Shown: positions 44,101 through 51,486 of the stretch, in pieces
Position numbering within the stretch: position 1 is the stretch's first letter
Layout of the letters: every line of letters begins with the position of its first letter
Source of the DNA: Kitasatospora sp. NBC_00458
GTDB taxonomy: Bacteria > Actinomycetota > Actinomycetes > Streptomycetales > Streptomycetaceae
Assembly (NCBI RefSeq): GCF_036013975.1
Contig: NZ_CP107904.1
Location: 7,039,001 to 7,103,000, forward strand
Direction of reading: 5' to 3'
DNA length: 64,000 nt
Position numbers and translations under genes: made by a program
Notes under the pieces: generated by a model
The model's input: the letters and a program-made list of their open reading frames with translations, nothing else
The model's database searches: none
Told to the model about the DNA's origin: nothing

Positions 44101-44246
44101 GTCACGCCGCTGGTGACCGCCCAGAGGACGGCCAGGGCGAGACTGGGGACGAGGGCGAGGACGAGCAGTGCCGTCCGCAGTGACAGGCGCGGACGCCTGC
44201 GGGGGGCCTTCGGCGTCGGGGGCCGCCGATTCGCACGCGCGCGCAG
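41151..44246 (-). CDS. cvnA: conservon sensor kinase-like protein CvnA (CTG start)
   Basis: 1031 aa. One TM helix (LSLRTALLVLALVPSLALAV), an extracellular nitrate/nitrite-sensing-type domain (DFQRQAAQGLLAQKAGQPSN to about residue 290), a second TM (VALTALIGLFAVLAVVFSS), HAMP-like linker, and a histidine-kinase-like ATPase (VVAELMENAATFSKPPTPVD; IEIEDRGLGMDPDQYDAANE; LGFYVVARLAAS), then ~330 residues of disordered Pro/Gly/Ala tail. There is no ATG/GTG/TTG before the first TM; the frame closes upstream at a TAG. CTG 44246 has aaggag at a 6-nt spacing, so it is the likely start; GTG 44105 would cut off the TM helix. Confidence 0.88.
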   Translation of the reverse strand: MRARANRRPPTPKAPRRRPRLSLRTALLVLALVPSLALAVLWAVTSGVTLFDFQRQAAQGLLAQKAGQPSNIVYYNLQEERRLSAESLARPGSVADQLKRQRQLTDEAVVKFQALSGETADSAPGEVRTAVAEARRALGRLAEQRSAVDRGAVDQQSVYAYYTDLIAVDLRLFTALSHVDNGEVTWISKTLVNAFWAKEMLAREDAILARGWPSGKLSTADYQLLQQAIGAQDHLFTVQVVPYVPADEQGLWQQLANSPGWQAKAAVEQALTRPAAADASGSIRLPQLQDQWRQALDQVNPQLVNALEARTDGVVEVGKGSIISLLTRVALTALIGLFAVLAVVFSSWRLTRSLRRRIKELQVQAQDLELTLPQVVERLAQGELVDVEAESRAITAGPHSHGTDELAQLGQALNMARTSALETSVQQAEQHRGFERLLQRIARRTQLLIGQQLRKLDELERKHEDPEILEGLFDLDHLTARLRRYEENLVILAGGQPQRKWRKPVPLLDVLRSAQGEVQDYRRIMLDVEGHPWLSERAVGPVAHVVAELMENAATFSKPPTPVDVRAAVVGRGLAIEIEDRGLGMDPDQYDAANELMISPPRMDVLARADDIRLGFYVVARLAASTGIRVEFRPSAFGGTRVVVLVPGELVIDGDPGLPDAAPVEPIPLARRQRGAHGKAVLASVTEMPGQPTAGPVVLVDAEEERGDAGAAFPVGDGTAADSGPVPGPDAAPGTGPADDDGFSEGRGYPGGPAFADDDIPPDTDWFTGNPRPEPAEAFALVEYVTPEAEAGQPVEHGSAGYPAAPGYDLPGYGTPGYDAAQGHGAPHGPQDHGDPVHGASEAAAASYDAPAYPDIAYATVTPAEAPYADEQYRPADHYRLAERREYTSAIPLSAPEGGQPPLPQRVRQASLAAELRVPPQPPAGPGGTGLPGLPGGTGRPGQDRPGDQAGQGDPAGPFQRPPRRSGATIGAFQRQSRAARGGPAPDGAAPEYPNPPAPPTPAGPTTPAPGPSPWALPAADPRTTRTEEQS

Positions 44247-44603
44247 AGCTGTCTCCTTGGGGCTGGCGGCCGGTCCGTGAGGGCCGGGCCGTCCGGGGCA
44301 CGGGCTTTTGACGAGGCGATACTAGTCATACGGTGTGTTAGGAGTGAAAGCGCGTTCGATCTTCGGACGACGCGCACACACGTCCTTAACATTGCGTCAG
44401 TGTGCGGTTAACACCGCGGACGGGCGCCGACCAGCGCCTGGAGCACGCCCCGGAGCGGCTTCGGTCCCCTGCGGCAGGTCCGGCGGAGGTGCCCCGGATC
44501 CGCCCGCGCTGTGCCCGATCGTGCCCCCGGTGCGCCCCCCGGTGCGCCCCCGCGATCCCCGCCGCGCCGGCCGGGGACCCGATGTCCGCTCCACGGAACC
44601 GGG
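44247..44603. other. divergent intergenic region between cvnA and leuA
   Basis: Around 357 bp before the leuA promoter. It holds the cvnA ribosome-binding site (44253-44258 on the minus strand) and an AT-richer stretch at about 44315-44400 (actagtcatacggtgtgtta) where a cvnA promoter could lie. No gene seen. Confidence 0.45.
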
Positions 44604-44633
44604 TTGTCCTGCGCGGCGGAACGTGGTTACGGT
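44604..44633 (+). promoter_or_regulatory. leuA promoter (housekeeping sigma type)
   Basis: TTGTCC (44604-44609) and TACGGT (44628-44633), 18-bp spacer. The expected start at about 44640 coincides with the ATG of the leader peptide, so that mRNA would be leaderless. Confidence 0.65.
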
Positions 44634-44640
44634 ACCCGCC

Positions 44641-44685
44641 ATGCAGTCGTGGAGTCTCCTTCTCGGTGGCCGCAGCGGGGTCTGA
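44641..44685 (+). CDS. leuA leader peptide
   Basis: 14-residue ORF MQSWSLLLGGRSGV with three consecutive Leu codons (ctc ctt ctc), located just after the predicted transcription start and 90 bp before leuA. Streptomyces leuA genes are known to have such leader peptides. Together with the following hairpin it looks like a ribosome-mediated attenuator sensing leucyl-tRNA. Confidence 0.75.
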   Translation: MQSWSLLLGGRSGV

Positions 44686-44690
44686 CCGAC

Positions 44691-44713
44691 CGGCGCCCCG
44701 CTGCGGGGCGCCG
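44691..44713 (+). terminator. leuA attenuator hairpin
   Basis: Perfect 10-bp stem (cggcgccccg / cggggcgccg) with ctg loop, 5 nt after the leader-peptide stop and 62 nt before leuA. No long T-run. Confidence 0.65.
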
Positions 44714-44774
44714 TGCTGCCGGTCGTCACCCGGTAGCGACCGCGCGGAAGCCGCGCAGTGAAGGACCTCCACCC

Positions 44775-47234
44775 GTGACCGCAGCAGACAGCACCGCAGA
44801 CAGCACCGCAGGCGACACCGCGGACATCACCGCAGGCACCACCGCAGGCGCCACCCGTGCCGTCGGCGAGGCGGGCACCGCCGGTGCCGCAGGAACCGCG
44901 CCCCTCCCGCCGGGCGGGGGGTTCCCCGGCCTCCGCACCCCCGCCGGCCCCGTCCCGGCCGGAGCCCCCGCCTGGAACCCGCAGCGCGGCAGCGCCATGC
45001 CGTTCCACCGCTACCGCCCCGCCCACCGGCGCGTCCCGCTGCCCGAGTCCGCCGACCGGGCCTGGCCGTCGCGGCGGATCGAGCGGGCCCCGCTCTGGGT
45101 CCCCGTCGACCTGCGGGACGGCAACCAGGCCCTCGCCGAGCCGATGGACCCGGCGCGCAAGCAACGCATGTTCGACCTGTTCCTGGCCATGGGCTTCAAG
45201 GAGATCGAGGTCGGCTACCCCTCGGCCAGCCGGACCGACTTCGACTTCGTCCGCCGCCTCGCCACCACCCCCGGCGCGGTGCCCGAGGACGTCACCGTCG
45301 TCGTCTTCACCGCGGCCCGCGCCGACCTCATCGACCGCACCTTCGAGTCCGTCGAGGGCCTGCCGAGGGTCGTCGTCCACCTCTACACCGCCACCGCGCC
45401 GGTCTGGCGCGACGTCGTCCTCGGCCGCAGCCGCGAGGAGGTGCGGACGCTGGTCCACGGTGCCGCCGAGCACATGGCCCGGCGCGCCGGCGACCGCCCC
45501 GGCCTGCGGTTCCAGTTCTCGCCCGAGGTGTTCAACCTGACCGAGCCGGACTACGTCCTGGAGCTCTGCGACGGCCTCACCCGGCTCTGGGACGCGAGCC
45601 CCGACCGCCCGGTGGTCCACAACCTGCCCGCCACCGTCGAGATCGCCACCCCCAACGTCTACGCCGACCAGATCGAGTACCTGCACCGGCACCTGGCCCG
45701 CCGGGACTCGGTGATCCTCTCCGTCCACCCCCACAACGACCGGGGGACGGGCGTGGCCTGCGCCGAACTGGCCGTCATGGCCGGGGCCCAACGGGTCGAG
45801 GGCTGCCTCTTCGGCAACGGCGAGCGGACCGGCAATGTCGACCTGTCGACCCTCGCGCTCAACCTGTACACCCAGGGCGTCGACCCGATGGTCGACTTCT
45901 CCGACATCGACGAGATCCGGCGCACCGTCGAGCACTGCAACCGGCTGCCCGTCCACGAACGCCACCCCTACGTCGGCGACCTCGTCCACACCGCCTTCTC
46001 CGGCACCCACCAGGACGCCATCAAGAAGGGCTTCGCCCACCACGCCAGGACCGCCGCCGACCTGGGCGTCCCGCCCGGCCGCGCGCCCTGGGACGTCCCC
46101 TACCTGCCGATCGACCCGGCCGACCTCGGCCGCGACTACGAGGCGGTGATCCGCGTCAACAGCCAGTCCGGCAAGGGCGGCATCGCCTACCTGCTCCAGG
46201 CCGGCCACGGCCTCGACCTGCCGCGCCGCCTCCAGATCGAGTTCTCCCGGGTGGTCCAGGAGTCCACGGACGACAGCGGGCGCGAGGTCACCGCCGACGA
46301 GCTGTACGCGCTGTTCCGGGCCACCTACCTGGACCCGGCGCTGCCGGCCGGGTGGCGGACGGGGGAGGACGGCGCCGGCGCGCACTGGGCCGAGGTCACC
46401 CTCGACGGCAGGACGCACCGGGGCGCGGGCAACGGGCCGCTCGACGCGGTGTCCGCGGCCCTCCGGGCGGCCGGACACCCCGTCGACATCCTCCGGTTCA
46501 CCGAGCACGCCGTCCGCACCGGGCCCGACAGCGAGGCCGTCGCGTACGTGGAGGCCCGGGTCGGGGACGGCGGCGGCGGTGCTGGTGCCGGTGGTGCGGG
46601 TGGGGGTGCCGGTGCGGCGGGTGGTGCGGCCGGCGGCGTGGTCTGGGGCGTCGGGCGGGACACCTCCGTGCTGACCGCCGGCATCCGGGCCGTCCTCAGC
46701 GCCGTCGGGCGCGGGAAGGCGCGACCCGCCGCCGTGCGGCAGGATGGCGCGATGACGTCCCCCCTCCCCGCCCGCAGCCAGGCGGTCGCCGACGCCCTCG
46801 CGGCGGCCGGACTGCCCGGCGGGATCCGTGTCCTGCCCGACTCCGCCCGCACCGCCGCCGAGGCGGCCGCCGCCCTCGGCTGCGAGGTCGGCGCCATCGC
46901 CAACAGCCTGGTCTTCGTCTGCGACGGCGCGCCCCTGCTGGTCATGACCAGCGGCGCCCACCGCGTCGACACGGCGCACCTGGCCCGGCAGCTGGGCACC
47001 GGCCCGATCGAACGGGCCGGTGCGGCCGAGGTCCGCGAGGCCACCGGCCAGGCCATCGGCGGTGTCGCCCCCGTCGGACACCCGGCGCCGCTGCGCACCG
47101 TCGTCGACACCGCGCTCGCCGCCCACGAGGTGCTGTGGGCCGCGGCCGGCCATCCGCACACCGTCGTCCCGATGAGCTACGACGAGCTGCTGAAGCTGAC
47201 CGGCGGCACCCCGGCCGAGGTCGCGCCCGAGTAG
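44775..47234 (+). CDS. leuA: 2-isopropylmalate synthase LeuA fused to a YbaK-type aminoacyl-tRNA deacylase domain
   Basis: 819 aa. LeuA makes 2-isopropylmalate from 2-ketoisovalerate and acetyl-CoA. Core: MPFHRYRP, VPVDLRDGNQALAEPMDPAR (metal/catalytic), HPHNDRGTGVACAELAVMAG, GCLFGNGERTGNVDL, NSQSGKGGIAYLLQ, then a regulatory domain broken by a Gly/Ala linker. An extra N-terminal ~75 residues are Thr/Ala/Asp repeats. Instead of stopping after RAVLSAVGRGK the frame continues without a stop into MTSPLPARSQAVADAL (residue 660) and a complete YbaK/ProX-like domain (ALGCEVGAIANSLVFVCDG, GTGPIERAGAAEVREATGQA, GGVAPVGHPAPLRTVVDTAL). The second part could also be translated alone from ATG 46752. Confidence 0.9.
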   Translation: MTAADSTADSTAGDTADITAGTTAGATRAVGEAGTAGAAGTAPLPPGGGFPGLRTPAGPVPAGAPAWNPQRGSAMPFHRYRPAHRRVPLPESADRAWPSRRIERAPLWVPVDLRDGNQALAEPMDPARKQRMFDLFLAMGFKEIEVGYPSASRTDFDFVRRLATTPGAVPEDVTVVVFTAARADLIDRTFESVEGLPRVVVHLYTATAPVWRDVVLGRSREEVRTLVHGAAEHMARRAGDRPGLRFQFSPEVFNLTEPDYVLELCDGLTRLWDASPDRPVVHNLPATVEIATPNVYADQIEYLHRHLARRDSVILSVHPHNDRGTGVACAELAVMAGAQRVEGCLFGNGERTGNVDLSTLALNLYTQGVDPMVDFSDIDEIRRTVEHCNRLPVHERHPYVGDLVHTAFSGTHQDAIKKGFAHHARTAADLGVPPGRAPWDVPYLPIDPADLGRDYEAVIRVNSQSGKGGIAYLLQAGHGLDLPRRLQIEFSRVVQESTDDSGREVTADELYALFRATYLDPALPAGWRTGEDGAGAHWAEVTLDGRTHRGAGNGPLDAVSAALRAAGHPVDILRFTEHAVRTGPDSEAVAYVEARVGDGGGGAGAGGAGGGAGAAGGAAGGVVWGVGRDTSVLTAGIRAVLSAVGRGKARPAAVRQDGAMTSPLPARSQAVADALAAAGLPGGIRVLPDSARTAAEAAAALGCEVGAIANSLVFVCDGAPLLVMTSGAHRVDTAHLARQLGTGPIERAGAAEVREATGQAIGGVAPVGHPAPLRTVVDTALAAHEVLWAAAGHPHTVVPMSYDELLKLTGGTPAEVAPE

Positions 47235-47249
47235 GGACCCGGCCGTCCT

Positions 47250-47292
47250 GCGAGGTCCTCCCGGCAGCTGCCCGGCGCCGGGAGGACCTCGC
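47250..47292. terminator. bidirectional hairpin between leuA and the beta-trefoil gene
   Basis: gcgaggtcctcccgg and its perfect 15-bp complement with a 13-nt loop, between two convergent genes. Confidence 0.75.
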
Positions 47293-47304
47293 GCTCCCCC
47301 TCGG

Positions 47305-47880
47305 CTACCAGACCTTCTGCAGGGTGAACAGGTCGGCCTGGAACTGCATCTGGACGGCGTGCGCCGACCACCAGCCGCCCTGGACGGTCACCCAGCTGTG
47401 GCTGTTCTGCGCCTGGAGCGCGACCAGGTCGGTGCCGGGCACCGGCTTGCTCCAGAACACCTCCCGCGACTCCCAGTTGCACTCCTCGGTGAGGATCCAG
47501 GCGCCGTCGCCGGTGTAGCCGCTGTCGACGGCCAGGCACCACCAGCGCGCGTGGTCCTTCAACTTGTAGAACCTGCTGCCCGGGTGGGCGGGGTCGGGCC
47601 GGCTGCAGAGCTGCCACTGCTGGACGGCCTCGCCGTCCCACGGCGCCTGGATGACCGAGCCGTGCCCCTCCCGCTCCATCGACACCTGGAGCACCATCCG
47701 GTCGTTGCCGTACGTGTGCGGGGTGAGGATCCGGTACCCGCCGCCCTCGCAGCTGTAGCCGTCCATCGGGTCCGCGGCTGACGCGGCGGGAGCCCCGACC
47801 GTCAGCAGCGCGCCGACGGTGACGGTGGCGCCGAGGACGGCGCCGATGCGGCGGGCGGCCCTGCTCCTGTGCTGTGCCAT
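47305..47880 (-). CDS. secreted beta-trefoil (ricin-like) candidate
   Basis: 191 aa. Signal peptide (RIGAVLGATVTVGALLTVGA to ASAAD). The mature part has repeated strand-turn units ending in QxW/QxF-like motifs (AVQQWQLCSRPD, HSWVTVQGGWWSAHAVQMQF, LFTLQKVW), four Cys, and a Trp-rich surface, which suggests a ricin-type beta-trefoil lectin. By-eye fold call only. 51 bp downstream of the S/T-rich gene and probably cotranscribed; ggaggggatgaacc before ATG. Confidence 0.6.
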   Translation of the reverse strand: MAQHRSRAARRIGAVLGATVTVGALLTVGAPAASAADPMDGYSCEGGGYRILTPHTYGNDRMVLQVSMEREGHGSVIQAPWDGEAVQQWQLCSRPDPAHPGSRFYKLKDHARWWCLAVDSGYTGDGAWILTEECNWESREVFWSKPVPGTDLVALQAQNSHSWVTVQGGWWSAHAVQMQFQADLFTLQKVW

Positions 47881-47931
47881 GGTTCATCCCCTCCTGGTCG
47901 AACATGGTGGTCGGCGACGTGCGGAACCCCC

Positions 47932-48582
47932 CTACTTGCAGAGCTCCCTCTGGGCGGCCTCCCGGACGGTGCGCGCCGGCGCGGCGGGCTCGCAGGTGAT
48001 CGTCCCCTCGTCGGGGAAGCTGAAGGTGGTGTACTGGCCGGTGCCCGACTGGCTGGCGTTGATCCAGTAGCCCTTGCCCGGGCCGGAGCGGGCGCAGATG
48101 TACCGGGACCACTCGCCGTCGACCCGCAGGACGCCCCGGTAGATCCCGTAGAAGCCGGGCGCGTTGAGGTTGACCACCCGGGTGAGCTCCGTCGTCCGGG
48201 TGTTGCCCCGCTGGTTGGCGACCTGGAACCCGACCTTGGTGCCGACGCTCGACAGGGTCGACGTGTAGGTGGCGCTGAACTCCGCGGAGTTGTTGATGCT
48301 CGTGGTGACCGAGGTCATCTCCGAGAGCTTCTTGGTCTGCTGGCCGGTCGTGCCGGGAGCGACGTTGAAGGAGGTGAACTCGGTGATCACCGGCGTGATG
48401 ACGGCCGTGGTGATGTCGTCCCAGATGTGCTCGACATCCGGGTTGCAGGTCGCCGGCGGGGGAGTCGCGTGCGCGGGGGCCGCGCCGAGCCCGAGGCCGG
48501 TGACGGCGAGGAGTGCGGCGAGACCCGTGCCGAGGGCGGCTCGCCGACGGGGGAGAGCGCGTGCGGTACGTGCTGTTGTCAC
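47932..48582 (-). CDS. secreted S/T-rich protein, candidate aerolysin-like pore former
   Basis: 216 aa. Signal peptide (LGTGLAALLAVTGLGLGAAP to HATPPPA). The middle has the long alternating Ser/Thr pattern SEMTSVTTSINNSAEFSATY and STLSSVGTKVGFQVANQRGN then TRTTELTRVVNLNAPGFYGI, typical of the amphipathic insertion hairpin and flanking strands of aerolysin/ETX-MTX2-type pore-forming toxins. The C-terminal part (RYICARSGPGKGYWINA, GTITCEPAAP) has 3 Cys. No named family recognised; the pore-former idea is inference. GTG 48582 has ggaggg 10 nt upstream. Confidence 0.6.
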   Translation of the reverse strand: MTTARTARALPRRRAALGTGLAALLAVTGLGLGAAPAHATPPPATCNPDVEHIWDDITTAVITPVITEFTSFNVAPGTTGQQTKKLSEMTSVTTSINNSAEFSATYTSTLSSVGTKVGFQVANQRGNTRTTELTRVVNLNAPGFYGIYRGVLRVDGEWSRYICARSGPGKGYWINASQSGTGQYTTFSFPDEGTITCEPAAPARTVREAAQRELCK

Positions 48583-48706
48583 GAGGAGAGATCCCTCCGG
48601 TAGGGGGAATGGTCCCGAACTGACTACCGGAATCCTCCGTGGCGCCCCGGCACGGTTTCCATCCCAACTATCTGGAGGGAAAACGTGCCGGGGCGATTGT
48701 TTTCGG

Positions 48707-49234
48707 CTAGGCGATGCCGAACGGCGCCGCCCAGCGGGCCGTCCCGGACGGCAGCGGGTCACGCTCCGCGTCCAGGCTCAGCGCCATCCACGCCTCGTCC
48801 GGCGCGTCGACGGTGAGCACGATCCCGTGCGCCGAGGCCCGGCCGAAACCGAACCGCGGGTAGTACGACGGGTGCCCGAGCAGGATCACGAAGCGCTCGC
48901 CCCGCGCGCGGGCGGCGTCCAGCCCGGCCCGGACCACGGCGGATCCCGCACCGGACCGCTGACGGTCCGGGCTGACCGAGACCGGGGCGAGGGCGAGGGC
49001 GGGGACGTCGCCGATGAAGGCACGGGTGAAGGCCACGTGGCCGACCACGGTGCCCGACGGGTCCGTGGCCACGGTGGAGAGACCGCCGATCCACGCCTCG
49101 TCGCCCCGCAGGGCGTCGAGGAGGTCGGCCTCCATCGGCCGGCCGAACGCGGCCAGCGTCAGCTCACGGACGGCCGGGACGTCGGAGGACGCCTCGACAC
49201 GGGTGTGCCAGGGGGAGGAGGAAGAAGAAGACAT
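48707..49234 (-). CDS. GNAT N-acetyltransferase (YhbS-like)
   Basis: 175 aa. VREL...AAFGRPMEADLLDALR, APVSVSPDRQRSGAGSAVVR (acetyl-CoA loop) and LLGHPSYYPRFGFGRASAHG, the signature of the YhbS/predicted acetyltransferase branch. Downstream of a possible short leader ORF. Confidence 0.93.
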   Translation of the reverse strand: MSSSSSSPWHTRVEASSDVPAVRELTLAAFGRPMEADLLDALRGDEAWIGGLSTVATDPSGTVVGHVAFTRAFIGDVPALALAPVSVSPDRQRSGAGSAVVRAGLDAARARGERFVILLGHPSYYPRFGFGRASAHGIVLTVDAPDEAWMALSLDAERDPLPSGTARWAAPFGIA

Positions 49235-49276
49235 GGGGAAACCCTTGGAGGTGAAGGGTCCCAGCGTGCGAGAACG

Positions 49277-49351
49277 TCAGACCGGGACCCGGGAGGTGAG
49301 GACACTCGGGGCGCCGCGCAGCACGTGCGCAGCCGCTGTCACCGTGGCCAC
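49277..49351 (-). CDS. possible 24-aa upstream ORF
   Basis: GTG-started frame beginning MATVTAAAHVLRGAPSVLTS with gaggg at about 6 nt before it, ending 42 bp before the GNAT ATG. It may be a short leader peptide; nothing in its composition shows what it would sense. Confidence 0.3.
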   Translation of the reverse strand: MATVTAAAHVLRGAPSVLTSRVPV

Positions 49352-49476
49352 GATTCACCCTCCCTCTCTCCGAACGGCCCTGATCGGGCTCGGTCGAGCC
49401 CGGACGATCGACCGTAACACGGGCCGCGGGGCCGGTGCACACGGTTATCCGGCCCGCCCCGGGCGTACCCGGGGCC

Positions 49477-49520
49477 GTCCTGAGGCGGGCCCCGGGCGTA
49501 CCCGGGGCCCGCCTCAGGAC
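49477..49520 (-). terminator. strong 20-bp hairpin overlapping a stop codon
   Basis: gtcctgaggcgggccccggg and its perfect complement around cgta. It overlaps the last codons and stop of the minus-strand gene at 49514. The core ccccgggcgtacccgggg also occurs 34 bp away at about 49457-49474. Confidence 0.7.
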
Positions 49521-49918
49521 GCGCCGAAGACCCGGGCCAGGGCCGTCCGCGCCGCGATCCCCCCGGCCTCGCGGAACGCGCGGTCGTGGGAGTCCACCGG
49601 GTGGACGACCACGCGCCGCAGGACCGCCCGGCAGTGGACGGCGATCCGCCCGTCCCCGGCCAGCACCTCGCGCATCCCCTCGTCGAACGCGGCGAGGAGC
49701 CCGAAGACCTGGCGGTAGTCCTCGTCGCCGCCGGCGGCCCCGAAACGGAACCGGACGTCGTCCGGCAGGACGAGCTCGAACCCGGCCGGTCCGGTGCGCG
49801 GCTCGAAGTCCACCGCCACGACGGCGACCCCGCCACCGCACCCGCCGGCCTGGCGGAGGACCCGGGCCTCCACCTCACGGACGGGCTCGGGCGGGAAACG
49901 CACGGGGTCTGCGGACAT
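49514..49918 (-). CDS. conserved-type hypothetical protein
   Basis: 134 aa with good coding character: GGVAVVAVDFEPRTGPAGFE, DDVRFRFGAAGGDEDYRQVF, GLLAAFDEGMREVLAGDGRI, HPVDSHDRAFREAGGIAA. Compact alpha/beta protein, no signal peptide or TM. It vaguely resembles the C-terminal region of translational GTPases; I do not name a family. Confidence 0.6.
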   Translation of the reverse strand: MSADPVRFPPEPVREVEARVLRQAGGCGGGVAVVAVDFEPRTGPAGFELVLPDDVRFRFGAAGGDEDYRQVFGLLAAFDEGMREVLAGDGRIAVHCRAVLRRVVVHPVDSHDRAFREAGGIAARTALARVFGAS

Positions 49919-50040
49919 CCCGCCATCGTAGGAGCCCCGGGCCGCGCACGGGACGTCGGACCGGCCGACGTCCCGTGCGCGGCCCGGCCGCATCCGCCGC
50001 CCGGTGCGCGGCCCGGTGCCCGGCCCGTGCACGGCGCGAC

Positions 50041-51204
50041 CTAGCGGGCGGCCCGGTCCGCCGCCGGCCGCTGCGCCACGGCCAGCGACACCGCCTCCAG
50101 CGCGCTGGTGAACGACACCTCGCTCAGCACCCCCGGAGCCGCCACCTGGTCGCCGACCAGGTAGACGCCGTCGCCCCGGTCGACGGCCGGGCGGTCGCGC
50201 CAGGTGGTGCCCGGGAGGTCCACCGCACCGGTCCGGCCGGCGGCCACCGCCGTGCGCCGCCACACCACGCGCTCGCGCCACCCCGGGTACCCCAGGTCCA
50301 GCAACCGCTCGGCCCGGGCGGTCCCCTCCTCCCTGCGCTCCTTCGGGGCGAGCGGGAGCTGGGCCTGGATCAGCTGCTCCCCGGCGGGCGCCAGACTCAC
50401 GTCCTGGGCCGTGAACCGCTCCACCCACCCCGGCCCGTCGAGGTCCGAGACGAAGAACGCGTCACCGCGCCGCGACCGGACGGCCAGGTCGAGCAGCAGC
50501 GTGCGGCCGCCCGCCCACACCAGGCCGTCGTCCCCGAGCAGCCGCCGCGCCGCGTCCAGCGAGGTCGCCACGACCACCGGCCCGCCGCTCCGCGGCAGTT
50601 CGTCCACCCGCGCGTCCGTCTCGATCCGCACGCCGAGCTCCCGCGCCCGCTCCGCCATCCGGTCGATCACCGACTGCCAGCCCCCCACCGGGTACTGCGC
50701 CTCCGGCGGGAAGCCCGCCGACCGGCGCAGCCGCTCCTGGACGAACGCGGCCGACAGCAGCCCGGGATCGTGGTGGAACGTCGAGACGGCCACGAAGTTC
50801 GCCGCGGCCCGGGCGGTCCGCTCACCGGCCACCTCGCTCGCCCAGCCCAGGAAGGTCCGGCCCACCGGGGCGCCGCGCCGCCGCGCCAGCCGCACGACCC
50901 CGACCGGCGGCAGCCGGTGCAGCCGCCCGTCCCGGTGGTAGCGCGTCCGCAGCGACTCGGCCACCGGGATCCGCGCGAGCGGCCCCACCAGCCCGCGCTG
51001 CCGCAGCCACGCCCAGTGCGGCCCGCGCCGGTAGAACGCGTGCGGGCCCTCGTTGGTCCGGTACGGCGCCTCCGCCGTCCGGGCCCGGCCGCCGAGCCGC
51101 GCGTGCGCCTCGTACAGGGTGACCGCCGCCCCCGCCTCGGCCGCCGAAACCGCCGCCGTCAGCCCGCCGAAACCGCCGCCGACGACGGTGATGTGCTGCG
51201 CCAT
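50041..51204 (-). CDS. FAD-dependent amine-oxidase/phytoene-desaturase-like protein
   Basis: 387 aa. ITVVGGGFGGLTAAVSAAEA dinucleotide motif, AHARLGGRARTAE (the GG doublet motif of the amine oxidase/desaturase superfamily) and YLVGDQVAAPGVLSEVSFTS at the C-terminus. Substrate could be an isoprenoid, amine or thiol compound; no carotenoid genes are adjacent. ggaggggcgagg precedes the ATG. Confidence 0.87.
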   Translation of the reverse strand: MAQHITVVGGGFGGLTAAVSAAEAGAAVTLYEAHARLGGRARTAEAPYRTNEGPHAFYRRGPHWAWLRQRGLVGPLARIPVAESLRTRYHRDGRLHRLPPVGVVRLARRRGAPVGRTFLGWASEVAGERTARAAANFVAVSTFHHDPGLLSAAFVQERLRRSAGFPPEAQYPVGGWQSVIDRMAERARELGVRIETDARVDELPRSGGPVVVATSLDAARRLLGDDGLVWAGGRTLLLDLAVRSRRGDAFFVSDLDGPGWVERFTAQDVSLAPAGEQLIQAQLPLAPKERREEGTARAERLLDLGYPGWRERVVWRRTAVAAGRTGAVDLPGTTWRDRPAVDRGDGVYLVGDQVAAPGVLSEVSFTSALEAVSLAVAQRPAADRAAR

Positions 51205-51486
51205 GTCCTCGCCCCTCCGGGTACCTGGCCGCCGCTTCCGGCCGCCGTCGGCAAGGGGACGGAACAGCCCGCCGGAATGTGACGGCCTTCGGGCGGCGGG
51301 AGTGTCGGGAGGGGCGGGCACGGGCGCGGGAGCCCCCGCACGGGACGCCGGATCCGCCGACTCCCGGCTCCGCCCCGGGCACCCGCGTGCCGCTCCCGGC
51401 CGGCCCCCGCACTGCTCCCGCGCTTCTCGTGTGCCGCTCCCGGGCCGCCTGCTCCGGGGGCCGGACGCGGTCCCTAGACTTCCGGC

